Part shown: positions 27,191 to 35,613 of the stretch, one piece after another
Layout: each line of letters begins with the position of its first letter
Numbering within the stretch: the first letter of the stretch is position 1
NCBI GenBank assembly: GCA_002176905.1
Contig: MSYE01000193.1
Coordinates: 26,448-90,447 of the forward strand
Direction: 5' to 3'
Source: a bacterium F11
GTDB lineage: Bacteria > Elusimicrobiota > Elusimicrobia > F11
Length of the DNA: 64,000 nucleotides
The notes under the pieces: generated by a model
Database searches by the model: none
What the model was told of the DNA's origin: nothing
The model's input: only the letters and a program-made list of their open reading frames with translations
Position numbers and translations under genes: made by a program

Positions 27191-27352
27191 ATGGGGTCCC
27201 TCCGGATTTTCGTCCGGGGTACCATTTATTTGCCCGGCTTCGCCTTCGGCTACGCCGCGGCATCCGACGGCTGCCAGGGGACGACATCTCGGCGAAGCCA
27301 AGGACACCTCCCCCCCTGGATTCATATCCGGGGTTTCCGGCGGAGTCGGATG
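27191..27352 (+). repeat. Hairpin-rich dispersed repeat, copy 1
   Basis: About 160 bp with strong similarity to 45865-46026. It has three stem-loops: CTCCGGA...TCCGG, GCCCGGC...GCCG, and CCCTGGA-TTCATA-TCCGGGG. Compared with copy 2 the third hairpin shows a compensatory G-C to A-T change. The repeat ends exactly at the start region of the following lipoprotein gene and supplies its ribosome site. Open frames read through it are not real genes. Confidence 0.75.
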
Positions 27353-27721
27353 AAGGTGTTCAAATCCCTCGCGTGTTGTTTGTTCGGTTCCGTTCTCATC
27401 CTTGGTTGCGCCACTATTGTTAAACACGAGGCCTCCTTCTCTGCAAAAGACTTTGGAATTGATGAAGGATTGTATGACACCCATATCTTACCTTGCGTTT
27501 CCGCATCGAAATTTGCTGCCTCGGGAATCGAACAATTTTTGGGAGGAGAGGATCTGGGGGAGAAGGACTGTCGCATTGCCATGGCCTTTGACTCTCAAGC
27601 CGACATTGATACCTATAAAAAATCCCGAATGTTAAAAGGCCTGAGTGCCGATTTCCTGGATTTCACAATGCCAGACGGCTCAACAAAAAAAATCGAAATA
27701 CACAAATACATCTCGAAGTAA
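27350..27721 (+). CDS. Small lipoprotein of unknown function
   Basis: 123 residues. The N-terminus (MKVFKSLACCLFGSVLILGC) is a lipoprotein signal with cysteine of the lipobox at position 20. The mature part has two cysteines (LPCVS, KDCRIA) and no recognised family. The ATG at 27350 lies at the boundary of a dispersed repeat whose CGGAG may serve as ribosome site. Envelope-anchored, role unknown. Confidence 0.75.
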   Translation: MKVFKSLACCLFGSVLILGCATIVKHEASFSAKDFGIDEGLYDTHILPCVSASKFAASGIEQFLGGEDLGEKDCRIAMAFDSQADIDTYKKSRMLKGLSADFLDFTMPDGSTKKIEIHKYISK

Positions 27722-27852
27722 AACGACAGGAATCCGTCTTCTTAGAAAGACAACAAGAATACCCCCCTAAATATCCTAAAATCAACTTTGATAAGTGATG
27801 TAATTTCCTCTTTTGGGGGCAGAAACTGGAAACCTTATTTGGAATTCTCATA

Positions 27853-28479
27853 TTGGTCGTTATCCTCGTTGGAATTGGACTGGTTCGTAAGAGAAACCAA
27901 GAAATTTGTTTAACGAAAATGCGATTTCAAATATCGGACATCACCAAAGAACTTTCCAAAAAACAAGATGCCCTTTTTCAGCCCATCAACAAACAGATTC
28001 TTTCCCAGGGATTCTACATTCGGCTTGATTTCACCATGGACAACAAACAATCCTTCTCTGCCTGCCGGATGTACGAACACGGCCCAACACGATCCAAATG
28101 CATTTTAAAATTTCCTAGCAAGTCATCCCGTCAAAAAACAATAATGGAAGTTTATTCTCAGTTTGAGGATGGGTCCATCCTTTTTTCCACCAATTCGCTA
28201 GACGATCAGAAATATTCCTTCCCCCCTTCTGTTACGGTTCAAAAATACTCCCCCGAAGACAGCGTTGAAACCATCATTGATTCCCACACCGAAACAGCTT
28301 ACCGCCTTAATGAGGGCGGCAAAAAAGTGATTTTCAATCCAAAAGAACCTCTTTTTGGTTTCTTACAGAAACGATATCAGGAGAGAATGACACATCTGAA
28401 TTCGCTTGGCCTGTTCACAAAAAAGAACCAATTCTGGACACCCCGGTTTTCCTTAAAGAGACTTTTTTCAAAACCTTGA
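27853..28479 (+). CDS. Unknown membrane-anchored protein
   Basis: 208 residues from a TTG; an N-terminal hydrophobic stretch (VVILVGIGLV, continuing upstream in the same frame as LFGILIL) implies a membrane anchor. The rest is soluble, basic and without motifs I recognise. The start is unsettled: the hydrophobic segment extends upstream of any good start codon, and an ATG at 27919 would lose it. The frame upstream closes at a TGA, so the 5' end may be damaged. Confidence 0.6.
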   Translation: MVVILVGIGLVRKRNQEICLTKMRFQISDITKELSKKQDALFQPINKQILSQGFYIRLDFTMDNKQSFSACRMYEHGPTRSKCILKFPSKSSRQKTIMEVYSQFEDGSILFSTNSLDDQKYSFPPSVTVQKYSPEDSVETIIDSHTETAYRLNEGGKKVIFNPKEPLFGFLQKRYQERMTHLNSLGLFTKKNQFWTPRFSLKRLFSKP

Positions 28480-28484
28480 AGAAA

Positions 28485-28661
28485 ATGAGATTAAGCCATA
28501 CCATCACCCCCTCGACCCATACCAACATTGATTTTTTCAAAGCTGGCCCAATGTTCCTCTCATTTGAATGGACCACCTCCAAAATTGATGGGCTTTCTTA
28601 TTCTGGCCATGTGACGGATAAAATAAAAAAAGGCAACGAATTATCCATTTTTAATGAATAA
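28485..28661 (+). CDS. Possible small unknown protein
   Basis: A 58-residue frame starting right after the preceding gene. There is no recognisable domain; it includes a phrase (GPMFLSFEWTTSKIDGLSYSGHVTDKI) that looks protein-like rather than random. It overlaps nothing, but support is only its position and composition. Confidence 0.3.
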   Translation: MRLSHTITPSTHTNIDFFKAGPMFLSFEWTTSKIDGLSYSGHVTDKIKKGNELSIFNE

Positions 28662-28713
28662 TTTGAATGCTTGGCAAAGTAACGGCTCATTATGTGAAAC
28701 AATAATATATGCG

Positions 28714-30075
28714 ATGAAAAAAAAGTTGATACCTTCCATTTTTTTGATGGCCTTTGTTTCCGCCTTGACCGCAATCTCTTCTGCATCGGAATTGATTGAT
28801 GAGGGCATGTCAGCCTTTGAACGAAAAGAGTATGCAAAAGCAGCGACAATATTTTTACGCGCTCTCAGCCAACGTTCACTTCCATCCGATTCAAGAGCGC
28901 TCCTTTATTATAATGCCGCCGCGAGCTATTACAATATTCAGTCATTTCCTGATGCCATTGATATTTTAGAGAAGGGAATCCGCGAATATCCTCTGAAAAG
29001 CAATTTCTCAGCCCTTTTGGCGAGTGCAAAAGTGGAAAATACCCTTCTTGAAGGGAACAAATTGGAAGAAACCTACCAGTATGACAAGGCTATTCTCCTC
29101 TACCAAACCGCGATTGAAAGCTTCAGATTCAATGATCACCAACTCAAATCCCGTCTCTTCTACAATTTATCATACGCCCACTATTTAACAGGCGATCTAA
29201 CTTCGGCCCTCCAAATTATAGGGAAGTCCCTGAATTTAAATTCAAACAACATGGAATATCTTTCATTCCAGAACCATCTGAAAGAGTTGATGAAACCAAA
29301 ACTCGGGGAAGAAAGAAGCCACACCTACCATGCATTAAGGAGCCTGGGCAGCGCGGACCAATTAACGGGAAGAAACGGAATTCTCCATATCTTTGCGGAG
29401 GGGAGAAATTCCATAAAGTGGAGTCCATCCAAAGTTCAAAGCACTCTTAAGCAAGTTGAGAACGCCTCTCATTGGTTAACAGACGAGGCCCGTAAAAGGA
29501 ACATTCATCCTCTTCCCACGTTTATCCACCGCAAAATTATGACTCCCAACTTTCCCCTTCTTAAGAACAATGATATTCCGAGCTATACCTCTGATCCCAC
29601 CTATACAGAAAATTGGTTAAAGGCTCTCCTGGCTAGCTTTAATGTGTCGAATTTCAAAACCCTTTTTAGCGCCCAATCTTTCCCTGATGATCTTCGGTCC
29701 AGAAGTGTGGTCATTCATACCAACCAGGAAGACCGTTCCTTTGCGTTGCCGTTGGAAAAAGCGCACTACGAAAGTGACCTTGAGGTTGCGCTTGTCTATT
29801 TTCGCGTTAAAAAACTCACCAACCCCTTTCAGGCGGTGGTCTATTCCCACGAGCTTTTGCATTTATATGGTGCTGATGATCTTTATGATAAGATCGAGGA
29901 CACAGCTTTTACGGAACTCGAAATCATGCATTTCGGAGGTTATAGACTCGAGAATAACTATCTCTGCCAATTGACGACTTATGCCATTGGTTGGTCAAAG
30001 TCGAGGCCAGACGGATCTCAACTCCAAATCATGCTTCCTCATAAACTAGCTAAGAGAAAGGAGACAACACCATGA
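28714..30075 (+). CDS. Exported TPR protein with a C-terminal zincin (HExxHxxGxxD) domain
   Basis: 453 residues with a signal peptide (MKKKLIPSIFLMAFVSALTA...SSA). Residues ~25-190 contain TPR-like helical repeats (AFERKEYAKAATIFLRAL, YYNIQSFPDAIDILEKGI, AHYLTGDLTSALQIIGKSL). The C-terminal domain has YSHELLHLYGADDLYD, giving zinc ligands His379, His383 and Asp389 with catalytic Glu380, and a later IMHF that could be the Met-turn of metzincins. The start is at 28714, giving a clean signal peptide. It overlaps the DUF350 gene by ATGA. Likely a periplasmic or surface metallopeptidase; the substrate is unknown. Confidence 0.8.
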   Translation: MKKKLIPSIFLMAFVSALTAISSASELIDEGMSAFERKEYAKAATIFLRALSQRSLPSDSRALLYYNAAASYYNIQSFPDAIDILEKGIREYPLKSNFSALLASAKVENTLLEGNKLEETYQYDKAILLYQTAIESFRFNDHQLKSRLFYNLSYAHYLTGDLTSALQIIGKSLNLNSNNMEYLSFQNHLKELMKPKLGEERSHTYHALRSLGSADQLTGRNGILHIFAEGRNSIKWSPSKVQSTLKQVENASHWLTDEARKRNIHPLPTFIHRKIMTPNFPLLKNNDIPSYTSDPTYTENWLKALLASFNVSNFKTLFSAQSFPDDLRSRSVVIHTNQEDRSFALPLEKAHYESDLEVALVYFRVKKLTNPFQAVVYSHELLHLYGADDLYDKIEDTAFTELEIMHFGGYRLENNYLCQLTTYAIGWSKSRPDGSQLQIMLPHKLAKRKETTP

Positions 30076-30299
30076 CGAAAACCTTATTAATGGCCAACTT
30101 TTGGTCCATGTCCTTTAATCTACTATATGCTGTGGTGGCAATGACAATCGGGGTTATTGCCATCAAACTGATTGACCATTTTCTCTTCCCAGAAATCAAC
30201 TTTACAGAAGAGATTAAGAAGGGAAACATTTCTGCGGCCATCTTTGCCGGGACCTTGGTCCTATTCTTGGCCTTGATGCTCTCGAGCGCTTTGGGGTAA
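30072..30299 (+). CDS. DUF350-family small membrane protein
   Basis: 75 residues with two hydrophobic helices (LLYAVVAMTIGVIAIKLIDHFLF; AAIFAGTLVLFLALMLSSAL) around the conserved phrase INFTEEIKKGNISAAIFAGTL, the mark of the DUF350/YjfL-like family. Members usually have four helices; this one corresponds to a half-size version. Coupled by ATGA to the zincin gene, so the two may work together in the membrane or periplasm. Confidence 0.85.
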   Translation: MTKTLLMANFWSMSFNLLYAVVAMTIGVIAIKLIDHFLFPEINFTEEIKKGNISAAIFAGTLVLFLALMLSSALG

Positions 30300-30323
30300 G
30301 CGGAAGATTGGTGTGTTGGAAAT

Positions 30324-31403
30324 TTAGAAGCCCTTTCGTTTTCGGTCTACGTAATCCCGCATATTTTCATGAATTTTCTTCCAACGCCTTTTTGTATTGG
30401 CCCGTTGCTGCGGGTCCTTCTTCCTTTCCAAATAAGCCATTTCTTTTTGAAGTTTAAGAAAAGATTGGTAACGGCCCATTGGCAGCGTCCCATCTTCTAA
30501 GGCCGCCTGAATGGCACACCCGGGTTCTTGTCCATGTCGACAATCATTAAATTGACAAGCTTTGGCCAACTCTTTTATTTCATCAAACACCTCTGACAAA
30601 GCCGACTCATCACCCCACAACTGAACCTCCCTTAACCCAGGAGTATCAATAATAAGACCACCATGTGGAAGACGAAACATCTCACGAGCCGTGGTTGTGT
30701 GTCGACCTTTGCCATCAGACAAACGAATCGTCTGTGTCGATTGAACATTCTGGCCCAACAAACCGTTTAGAACAGTTGATTTTCCCACTCCGGAGCTTCC
30801 CAAAAAGATCCCTGTTTTCCCTTCTGAAAGATAATATTGAATGATGTCCACCCCATCTCCGGTTTGAGCCGAAAGCCGGTGTACCGAGCCGTTTGGGAGA
30901 ACATCATTAGCCAAGGAATATTTCTCATCATCCGGTTTGGCCAAATCAGCCTTGTTGACCAAAATAACAGGATCAATTCCCGACTGGTGAGCAAGAAGGA
31001 CATACCGCTCCAATCGCCGCACATTAAAATCGTCATCAAATGCGGTCACAACAAAAATGATATCCACGTTTGTCGCCAATATCTGTTCATCAATTTGGTT
31101 CCCGGCCGCTTTCCTGGAAATGGTGGTTTTACGAGGAAGAATGTGATGTAGAACGGCCAAATCCGGATTTTTTGTGTCGGCCAGAACCCAATCTCCCACA
31201 GCAGGGTAGTCTGATAATTTTTGGGCTCCGTGACGAAATTTCCCTGAGACCAGACCGGGCCGTTCGCCCTGAGCTGTCTGAACAAGGGAAAGATCTCGAT
31301 GCACGGCAATGACCCGACCAGGATTTAAATCAGATGGGCTGATTGAATCGATTTCCCCCTGCCAATGACGACCCCATCCCCAATCATCCAAATTGATATT
31401 CAT
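30324..31403 (-). CDS. rsgA: Ribosome small-subunit biogenesis GTPase RsgA
   Basis: Circularly permuted GTPase that checks maturation of the 30S subunit. 359 residues: OB domain (GRVIAVHRDLSLVQTAQGERPGLVSG), NKAD (G4), then Walker A GSSGVGKSTVLNGL, switch HTTTAREMF, IDTPGLREV (G3), and the C-terminal zinc knuckle with Cys/His in CQFNDCRHGQEPGC. Standard length and order. Transcribed as a single gene, convergent with DUF350. Confidence 0.96.
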   Translation of the reverse strand: MNINLDDWGWGRHWQGEIDSISPSDLNPGRVIAVHRDLSLVQTAQGERPGLVSGKFRHGAQKLSDYPAVGDWVLADTKNPDLAVLHHILPRKTTISRKAAGNQIDEQILATNVDIIFVVTAFDDDFNVRRLERYVLLAHQSGIDPVILVNKADLAKPDDEKYSLANDVLPNGSVHRLSAQTGDGVDIIQYYLSEGKTGIFLGSSGVGKSTVLNGLLGQNVQSTQTIRLSDGKGRHTTTAREMFRLPHGGLIIDTPGLREVQLWGDESALSEVFDEIKELAKACQFNDCRHGQEPGCAIQAALEDGTLPMGRYQSFLKLQKEMAYLERKKDPQQRANTKRRWKKIHENMRDYVDRKRKGF

Positions 31404-31512
31404 AAGAATTTGAGTTTATCGGTAGAAGTACAAGGGGTCAAGTACCGACATCCGACATTCTGAAAGGCTTGGCACCGAAGGCGAGGCCGGCTAATAAATT
31501 CTTAAGATTTTA

Positions 31513-32610
31513 TCACCGCTTTAAGGAATAATGCGTGCTTCTTCCACCAGATTGTTCCTTTTTTAAAATCTGACGATCAACAAGGTCATTGATGTCTCGA
31601 AGGGCGGTGTCGGGAGAGCATTTTGTGATTTTTGCCCATTTCGACGATGTCAATTTCCCGATGAAGTTATCAAAAAGCCGATTCACCATTTCCACTTGGC
31701 GCTGGTTAAAAATCTCTCCTGCATGCTCTTCCCAAAACTTGGCTTTGGCCAATACCGAATCAAGCAATGCATCTGAAGCGCCGATGGCTTTTATTAAGCA
31801 ATTTAAAAACCACTCATGCCACGCTGTAATATCCAAGTCTCCATTCGAACAATGCTCCAAGATAGAGTAATAACTTTTCCGTTCCTTATCGATTTGCGAT
31901 GACATGCTATAAAAACGATGCGACGAATTTTCAGACCGCGCCAAGACCATATCCGATAGGGCGCGCGCAATCCGCCCATTACCATCTTCGAATGGATGGA
32001 TGACCACAAACCAATAATGAGCGAGCGAAGCTTTAATGACCAAATCGGAATTTGTAGATGAATTAAACCATGAAATATATTGATTCATTTCATGTTTTAT
32101 TTTTTTTGCAGGAGGGGCCTCAAAATGAACCTTTTCATGATTCATTGGGCCTGAAACAATCTGCATGGGACCTTTGGAATCATTTCGCCACTGACCAACC
32201 ATGATTTTTTTCATCCCACTATATCCTGTTGGGAAAAGGGCCCCATGCCAATCAAACAATCGTTTTTGGCCAATCGGTTTGTCATATTTGCGTGAGGCAT
32301 CAAGCATGATGTCAACGATCCCTTCCACATTTCTGTCAGGTTTCGATTCATTGTCGATTTCAATTCCAAGTCGACGAGCCACGGAAGACCGAACAGAGGC
32401 AGGAGATAAATTTTCGCCTTCAATGGCGCTGGTTTTGATGACATCCTGAGTTAACATACTCAGTGTAGCCTCGTTTTTTAATTGAAACCCCAATGTACCC
32501 ATTCGCCCCAATAACCTTCCCTGGGAAAGGCGGGTCTGAGCAAGCAGTGAACTCAATTTTGACTCATCCCATTGAAATTGAGGCCAGTTTTTACGTTGAT
32601 GGATATACAT
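31513..32610 (-). CDS. Fic-domain AMP-transferase-like protein with N-terminal DUF4172 and winged helix
   Basis: 365 residues from the ATG at 32610, chosen because the frame further upstream is made of operator repeats. N-terminal DUF4172 segment (WPQFQWDESKLSSLLAQTRLSQGRLLGRM), an inhibitory helix TSAIEGEN (T-x-x-x-E-G) at about 60-66, catalytic motif HPFEDGNGRIAR with His205, and a C-terminal winged helix (SPDTALRDINDLVDRQILKKEQSGGRS). The intact inhibitory motif implies a self-restrained enzyme that adds AMP (or another nucleotide) to a target protein. Repeats upstream suggest self-regulation through the winged helix. Confidence 0.92.
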   Translation of the reverse strand: MYIHQRKNWPQFQWDESKLSSLLAQTRLSQGRLLGRMGTLGFQLKNEATLSMLTQDVIKTSAIEGENLSPASVRSSVARRLGIEIDNESKPDRNVEGIVDIMLDASRKYDKPIGQKRLFDWHGALFPTGYSGMKKIMVGQWRNDSKGPMQIVSGPMNHEKVHFEAPPAKKIKHEMNQYISWFNSSTNSDLVIKASLAHYWFVVIHPFEDGNGRIARALSDMVLARSENSSHRFYSMSSQIDKERKSYYSILEHCSNGDLDITAWHEWFLNCLIKAIGASDALLDSVLAKAKFWEEHAGEIFNQRQVEMVNRLFDNFIGKLTSSKWAKITKCSPDTALRDINDLVDRQILKKEQSGGRSTHYSLKR

Positions 32611-32713
32611 ATAATCTCCGCATATTCTAAGGAGATTATACCCCCTCATCCCCGTATTTTCAAGATTATTCTCCGCATAAAATACGGAGATTAAAACCAC
32701 TAATCTCCGCATA
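32611..32713. promoter_or_regulatory. TAATCTCCGCAT repeat array, putative fic operator
   Basis: CTCCGCAT occurs at 32617, 32671 and 32706, embedded in inverted repeats such as ATAATCTCC (32611-32619) with GGAGATTAT (32631-32639), and ATTCTCCGCAT with TACGGAGATT near 32670-32692. The array spans the region from the fic start codon upstream and probably overlaps its promoter. Confidence 0.7.
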
Positions 32714-32877
32714 CATAAACATGTTGAAATATAGATGTAAATAATGAAGCCGGGTGACTTTTTAGACCTGCCGGCGGGCGACGTCAGAACCTGTTACTTA
32801 GCTTATGAAACCGAAAGATCCTATCTAAAAAGGATTTACGCCTATTCCGAACCTGCATTTCTGATAAAATCTTCAAC

Positions 32878-33432
32878 ATGAACCCGATAAACTTTATGGG
32901 ATTTCGGACCTTACCAATTTGGGGAGTCTGCGCGGTCATTCTTATTATTTTGAATGGATGCCATCTGTCTCAAAATCAAACCAAAGCCAGCCATCCATTC
33001 GACGTTATTTCCATCACTCACTTAGGAATCGTGGACGATCTTGAATCGGTTCCTAAAATCCAACGAAAGCTCTCTCCAAAATACCAATCAGTTCGATTAT
33101 GGCATCCCAAAAAACATCCAACGCACGCCACACATACACTCACGATGGGGGACATTATCTTAAAATTTCGGCTCCTGGATGCCGTCGAAGACCATCCAAG
33201 GGAATCCAACGCTAAACCCCGAACCGTTTGCTCGTGGGATCACAGCCACTGTGAAGATATCATTGGACACACTGCCATCATGGAGATAAATGGGAAGAAA
33301 GTGGAGATGGTACGTGAACAGGTTTTTGAGGTGCGCCTGGCAAATGGTTTCAAATTTATCATAAGCGCCGTGGACATCGAAGACGAAAACTCCAGCTCTG
33401 CAACTGACATTATTATTTTTAATTACAAATGA
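32878..33432 (+). CDS. Lipoprotein of unknown function
   Basis: 184 residues. The N-terminal hydrophobic stretch ends in a lipobox-like LILNGC (cysteine at about residue 28). The mature part is beta-rich with two cysteines (CSWDHSHC) and His residues. No family is recognised. It overlaps the HEAT-repeat gene by ATGA, so the two likely form an envelope protein pair. Upstream lies a conserved motif shared with two other places in the window (32779-32792). Confidence 0.7.
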   Translation: MNPINFMGFRTLPIWGVCAVILIILNGCHLSQNQTKASHPFDVISITHLGIVDDLESVPKIQRKLSPKYQSVRLWHPKKHPTHATHTLTMGDIILKFRLLDAVEDHPRESNAKPRTVCSWDHSHCEDIIGHTAIMEINGKKVEMVREQVFEVRLANGFKFIISAVDIEDENSSSATDIIIFNYK

Positions 33433-34841
33433 ATGATAAAAGAATAGCTCTCTTGTTGCTCGTTTCCTTCCTGCCCATCACCGCCTCCTGGGCTGACAAT
33501 GATATAGCCAAGAAACTTATCCGCGAGAAAAAAAACCAGGAACACATCATTCAAACTGAATTCTTACCTCTCACCAACAAAGAAAAATTGATTGTCGTAC
33601 AGGACATTATCCTCACATTCCAGAATTCAACCTTTGGCCACGGATATGCCGTCCAGTTAATGGATCTCCTTGCTACACACGACACCACCGGGAGCACAGG
33701 TCTTTTGTACCTTGCGCAATTCGAAAACTTTGGTTGGGATAAACCGCAGGCTCAAGATGCGCTTGTCCGCCGTGGACAATCCGAAATCCCTATATTGCTG
33801 AACGGTTTGAAGCAAACGGTTCCCAAAATTCGCTATGCGGCTATCATAATCCTTGGCCGGATCGCACAAACGGAAGCAACCGCCCGACCCCATATTTATC
33901 AAGCCATGCACCATCAAGATCCATTTGTACGAATGGGAGCCCTCGCCGCCGCCACTTACTTTGATGACAAACCAGCCCATTTGATCAAAGAAATTGAAAA
34001 ACTTTTTCTATCGCCTGAGAAGAATCTTCGCCAAGCCATCATGGTCCGATTGGGAGATATTCCCTATCCCAACGACAGGGCCCTTAACCTACTTGAGAAA
34101 GGATTGAAGGATGACGCCTATTTCGTCCGGCTCGAAGCCGTCTACAGCCTGGGAAAAGTGGGAATACATGCTGATAAAAAAAGTCGGTCTCTTAAAAAAG
34201 TGGTGTTTAACAAAGAAAAAAATAATGTGCCCGGATCCCTCGCCCTCAACAGCTTATTCAAAATCACGACAGACAAGAAAACGTTGATTCCAACCCTGAT
34301 AACGGCCTTGGATGATCCCAATTTGAATGAGGCATCCTTTAAGCTTCTTTACGACCTGGGACCTGATGTACGACAACATGCGCCGAAATTGACGGAATTT
34401 CTTGCTCCCGGCTCCCAATTAGATAGCCAATCGTGGGCAAGAATAACCTTGATAAAATCCGGATTTCCATACGGTCTTGAAAAGGGTGATTTGTGGACGA
34501 TGCAGAATGGAGAAAAACAAAAACAGTGGAATGCCCCCGATCAGAAAGTGCCCTGGCTGGTTATTTCCCCTGATGAAAAATGGCTGGCTTACTTTGAATA
34601 TCCCAAGGAAGAATTTAGGCCAGAAAACGGAATGTTGAAAATACACGATCTTTCGCATCATCGGTCCCATGACGCCATTGCCATCCCATACCCCTTTCCT
34701 CACTATCCTATATATTGGACCAAAAGGAATGACCTCATTTTCCACACCAAACACGAAGGCCAAAAAATGTCTCACCAGGTTTATTCTGTCCGAAACAAAA
34801 CACTCTCTAAGAAAAAAAAGGGGTCAAATCTTGACCGGTGA
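33429..34841 (+). CDS. Exported HEAT-repeat protein with partial beta-propeller
   Basis: 470 residues with a signal peptide (MNDKRIALLLLVSFLPITASWA). Helical HEAT/PBS repeats run from about 90 to 330 (VPKIRYAAIIILGRIAQ, DPFVRMGALAAATYF, DAYFVRLEAVYSLGKVG). The C-terminal ~110 residues (WLVISPDEKWLAYFEYP, YPIYWTKRNDLIFHTK) look like two blades of a TolB/WD-type propeller. The final codons and the stop come from a MITE (34818-34977), so the original 3' end has probably been cut off. Confidence 0.75.
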   Translation: MNDKRIALLLLVSFLPITASWADNDIAKKLIREKKNQEHIIQTEFLPLTNKEKLIVVQDIILTFQNSTFGHGYAVQLMDLLATHDTTGSTGLLYLAQFENFGWDKPQAQDALVRRGQSEIPILLNGLKQTVPKIRYAAIIILGRIAQTEATARPHIYQAMHHQDPFVRMGALAAATYFDDKPAHLIKEIEKLFLSPEKNLRQAIMVRLGDIPYPNDRALNLLEKGLKDDAYFVRLEAVYSLGKVGIHADKKSRSLKKVVFNKEKNNVPGSLALNSLFKITTDKKTLIPTLITALDDPNLNEASFKLLYDLGPDVRQHAPKLTEFLAPGSQLDSQSWARITLIKSGFPYGLEKGDLWTMQNGEKQKQWNAPDQKVPWLVISPDEKWLAYFEYPKEEFRPENGMLKIHDLSHHRSHDAIAIPYPFPHYPIYWTKRNDLIFHTKHEGQKMSHQVYSVRNKTLSKKKKGSNLDR

Positions 34842-34977
34842 CAGGTTGAAGGATCTGTGGGATAAAAAAGAACCCAGAGTCCCTCACCCACGTCGAGCGA
34901 AAAGAAACCGGGTTCGTTTTTGGTTAACCTATATTGGGTAAGGGGTGAACCGCGCACCTGTCAAGACTTGACCCCTT
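34818..34977 (+). mobile_element. MITE/REP element, copy 1
   Basis: 160 bp bounded by inverted ends AAGGGGTCAAATCTTGAC and GTCAAGACTTGACCCCTT (one mismatch). The interior is shared with copies at 42619 and 63245 (for example GGATCTGTGGGATAAAAAAG and TTGGTTAACCTATATTGG). No transposase is inside. Its left end supplies the last codons and stop of the HEAT-repeat gene. Confidence 0.85.
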
Positions 34978-34987
34978 ACCTCTTACC

Positions 34988-35551
34988 TCATTTGTTGCAA
35001 AACCTGAAAACAATATGAGACAGAAATAAAAGGGCTGTCGCCAGAGTGGATAGGGCCACAAAATTCCACGGCCGCACATGCGAAAGGGATGTTTTTCCTA
35101 TTATTAAAAATAGTCCGAAACAGAGCCAGGGAGTTGCAACCGTATACAAAAGAGCCATAGGCCATACCGTATCCCCGTGAGGTTTAGCCCAACGAAGGGG
35201 ACCGGCAACCAATGCTTCCACAACGGGGTCAAGTACCCATTCCATTAATGCGGCCCCTGGCAAACCCAACAATAGGATCCCACCGATAGAAATACTGAGT
35301 GCTGAAATCAACCACCCCTTATGCATTCGGATAAAATCGATTGCCGAGGCCCCATATCGACTCCAATCGCTTACTTCACGCGATCTGATAAAAAAGCCTA
35401 TGCCTATTAAAAATAACCCTAAAATAAAAAACGTAATTGAGTTTTCTGGAATATTTTTCAGATTCCTAAATAGGGCATAAGCATTGGAAATAACGACGAG
35501 ACCACCGTAAGCAATAAAAATATAGGAAATAACGGTGCCGACATAATTCAC
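34988..35551 (-). CDS. Polytopic membrane protein of unknown function
   Basis: 187 residues with about five hydrophobic helices (VISYIFIAYGGLVVISNAYALF, FFILGLFLIGIGFFI, GWLISALSISIGGILLLGL, WPMALLYTVATPWLCFGLFLII, FVALSTLATALLFLSHIVF). No motif is known to me. It lies between a MITE and the giant beta-helix gene, transcribed in the same direction as the latter and downstream of it on the minus strand only by position. Confidence 0.65.
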   Translation of the reverse strand: MNYVGTVISYIFIAYGGLVVISNAYALFRNLKNIPENSITFFILGLFLIGIGFFIRSREVSDWSRYGASAIDFIRMHKGWLISALSISIGGILLLGLPGAALMEWVLDPVVEALVAGPLRWAKPHGDTVWPMALLYTVATPWLCFGLFLIIGKTSLSHVRPWNFVALSTLATALLFLSHIVFRFCNK

Positions 35552-35613
35552 ATGATGATTGTATCAGTTTTGATGTTTGATGAGGCACCTTCGACATGGG
35601 GTTTGCTGACGGT

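Noticed and set aside
27191..27349. N-terminal extension of the 27350 lipoprotein gene through the hairpin repeat
   Set aside because: The extension is hairpin-repeat sequence also found at 45865, and only the start at 27350 yields a proper lipoprotein signal.
34818..34941. Short frames through the MITE copies (RLKDLWDKKEPRVPHPRR and the like)
   Set aside because: The frame is shared only because the repeats are nearly identical; there is no start signal, it breaks at the ends, and the copies have inverted-repeat termini of a non-coding element.
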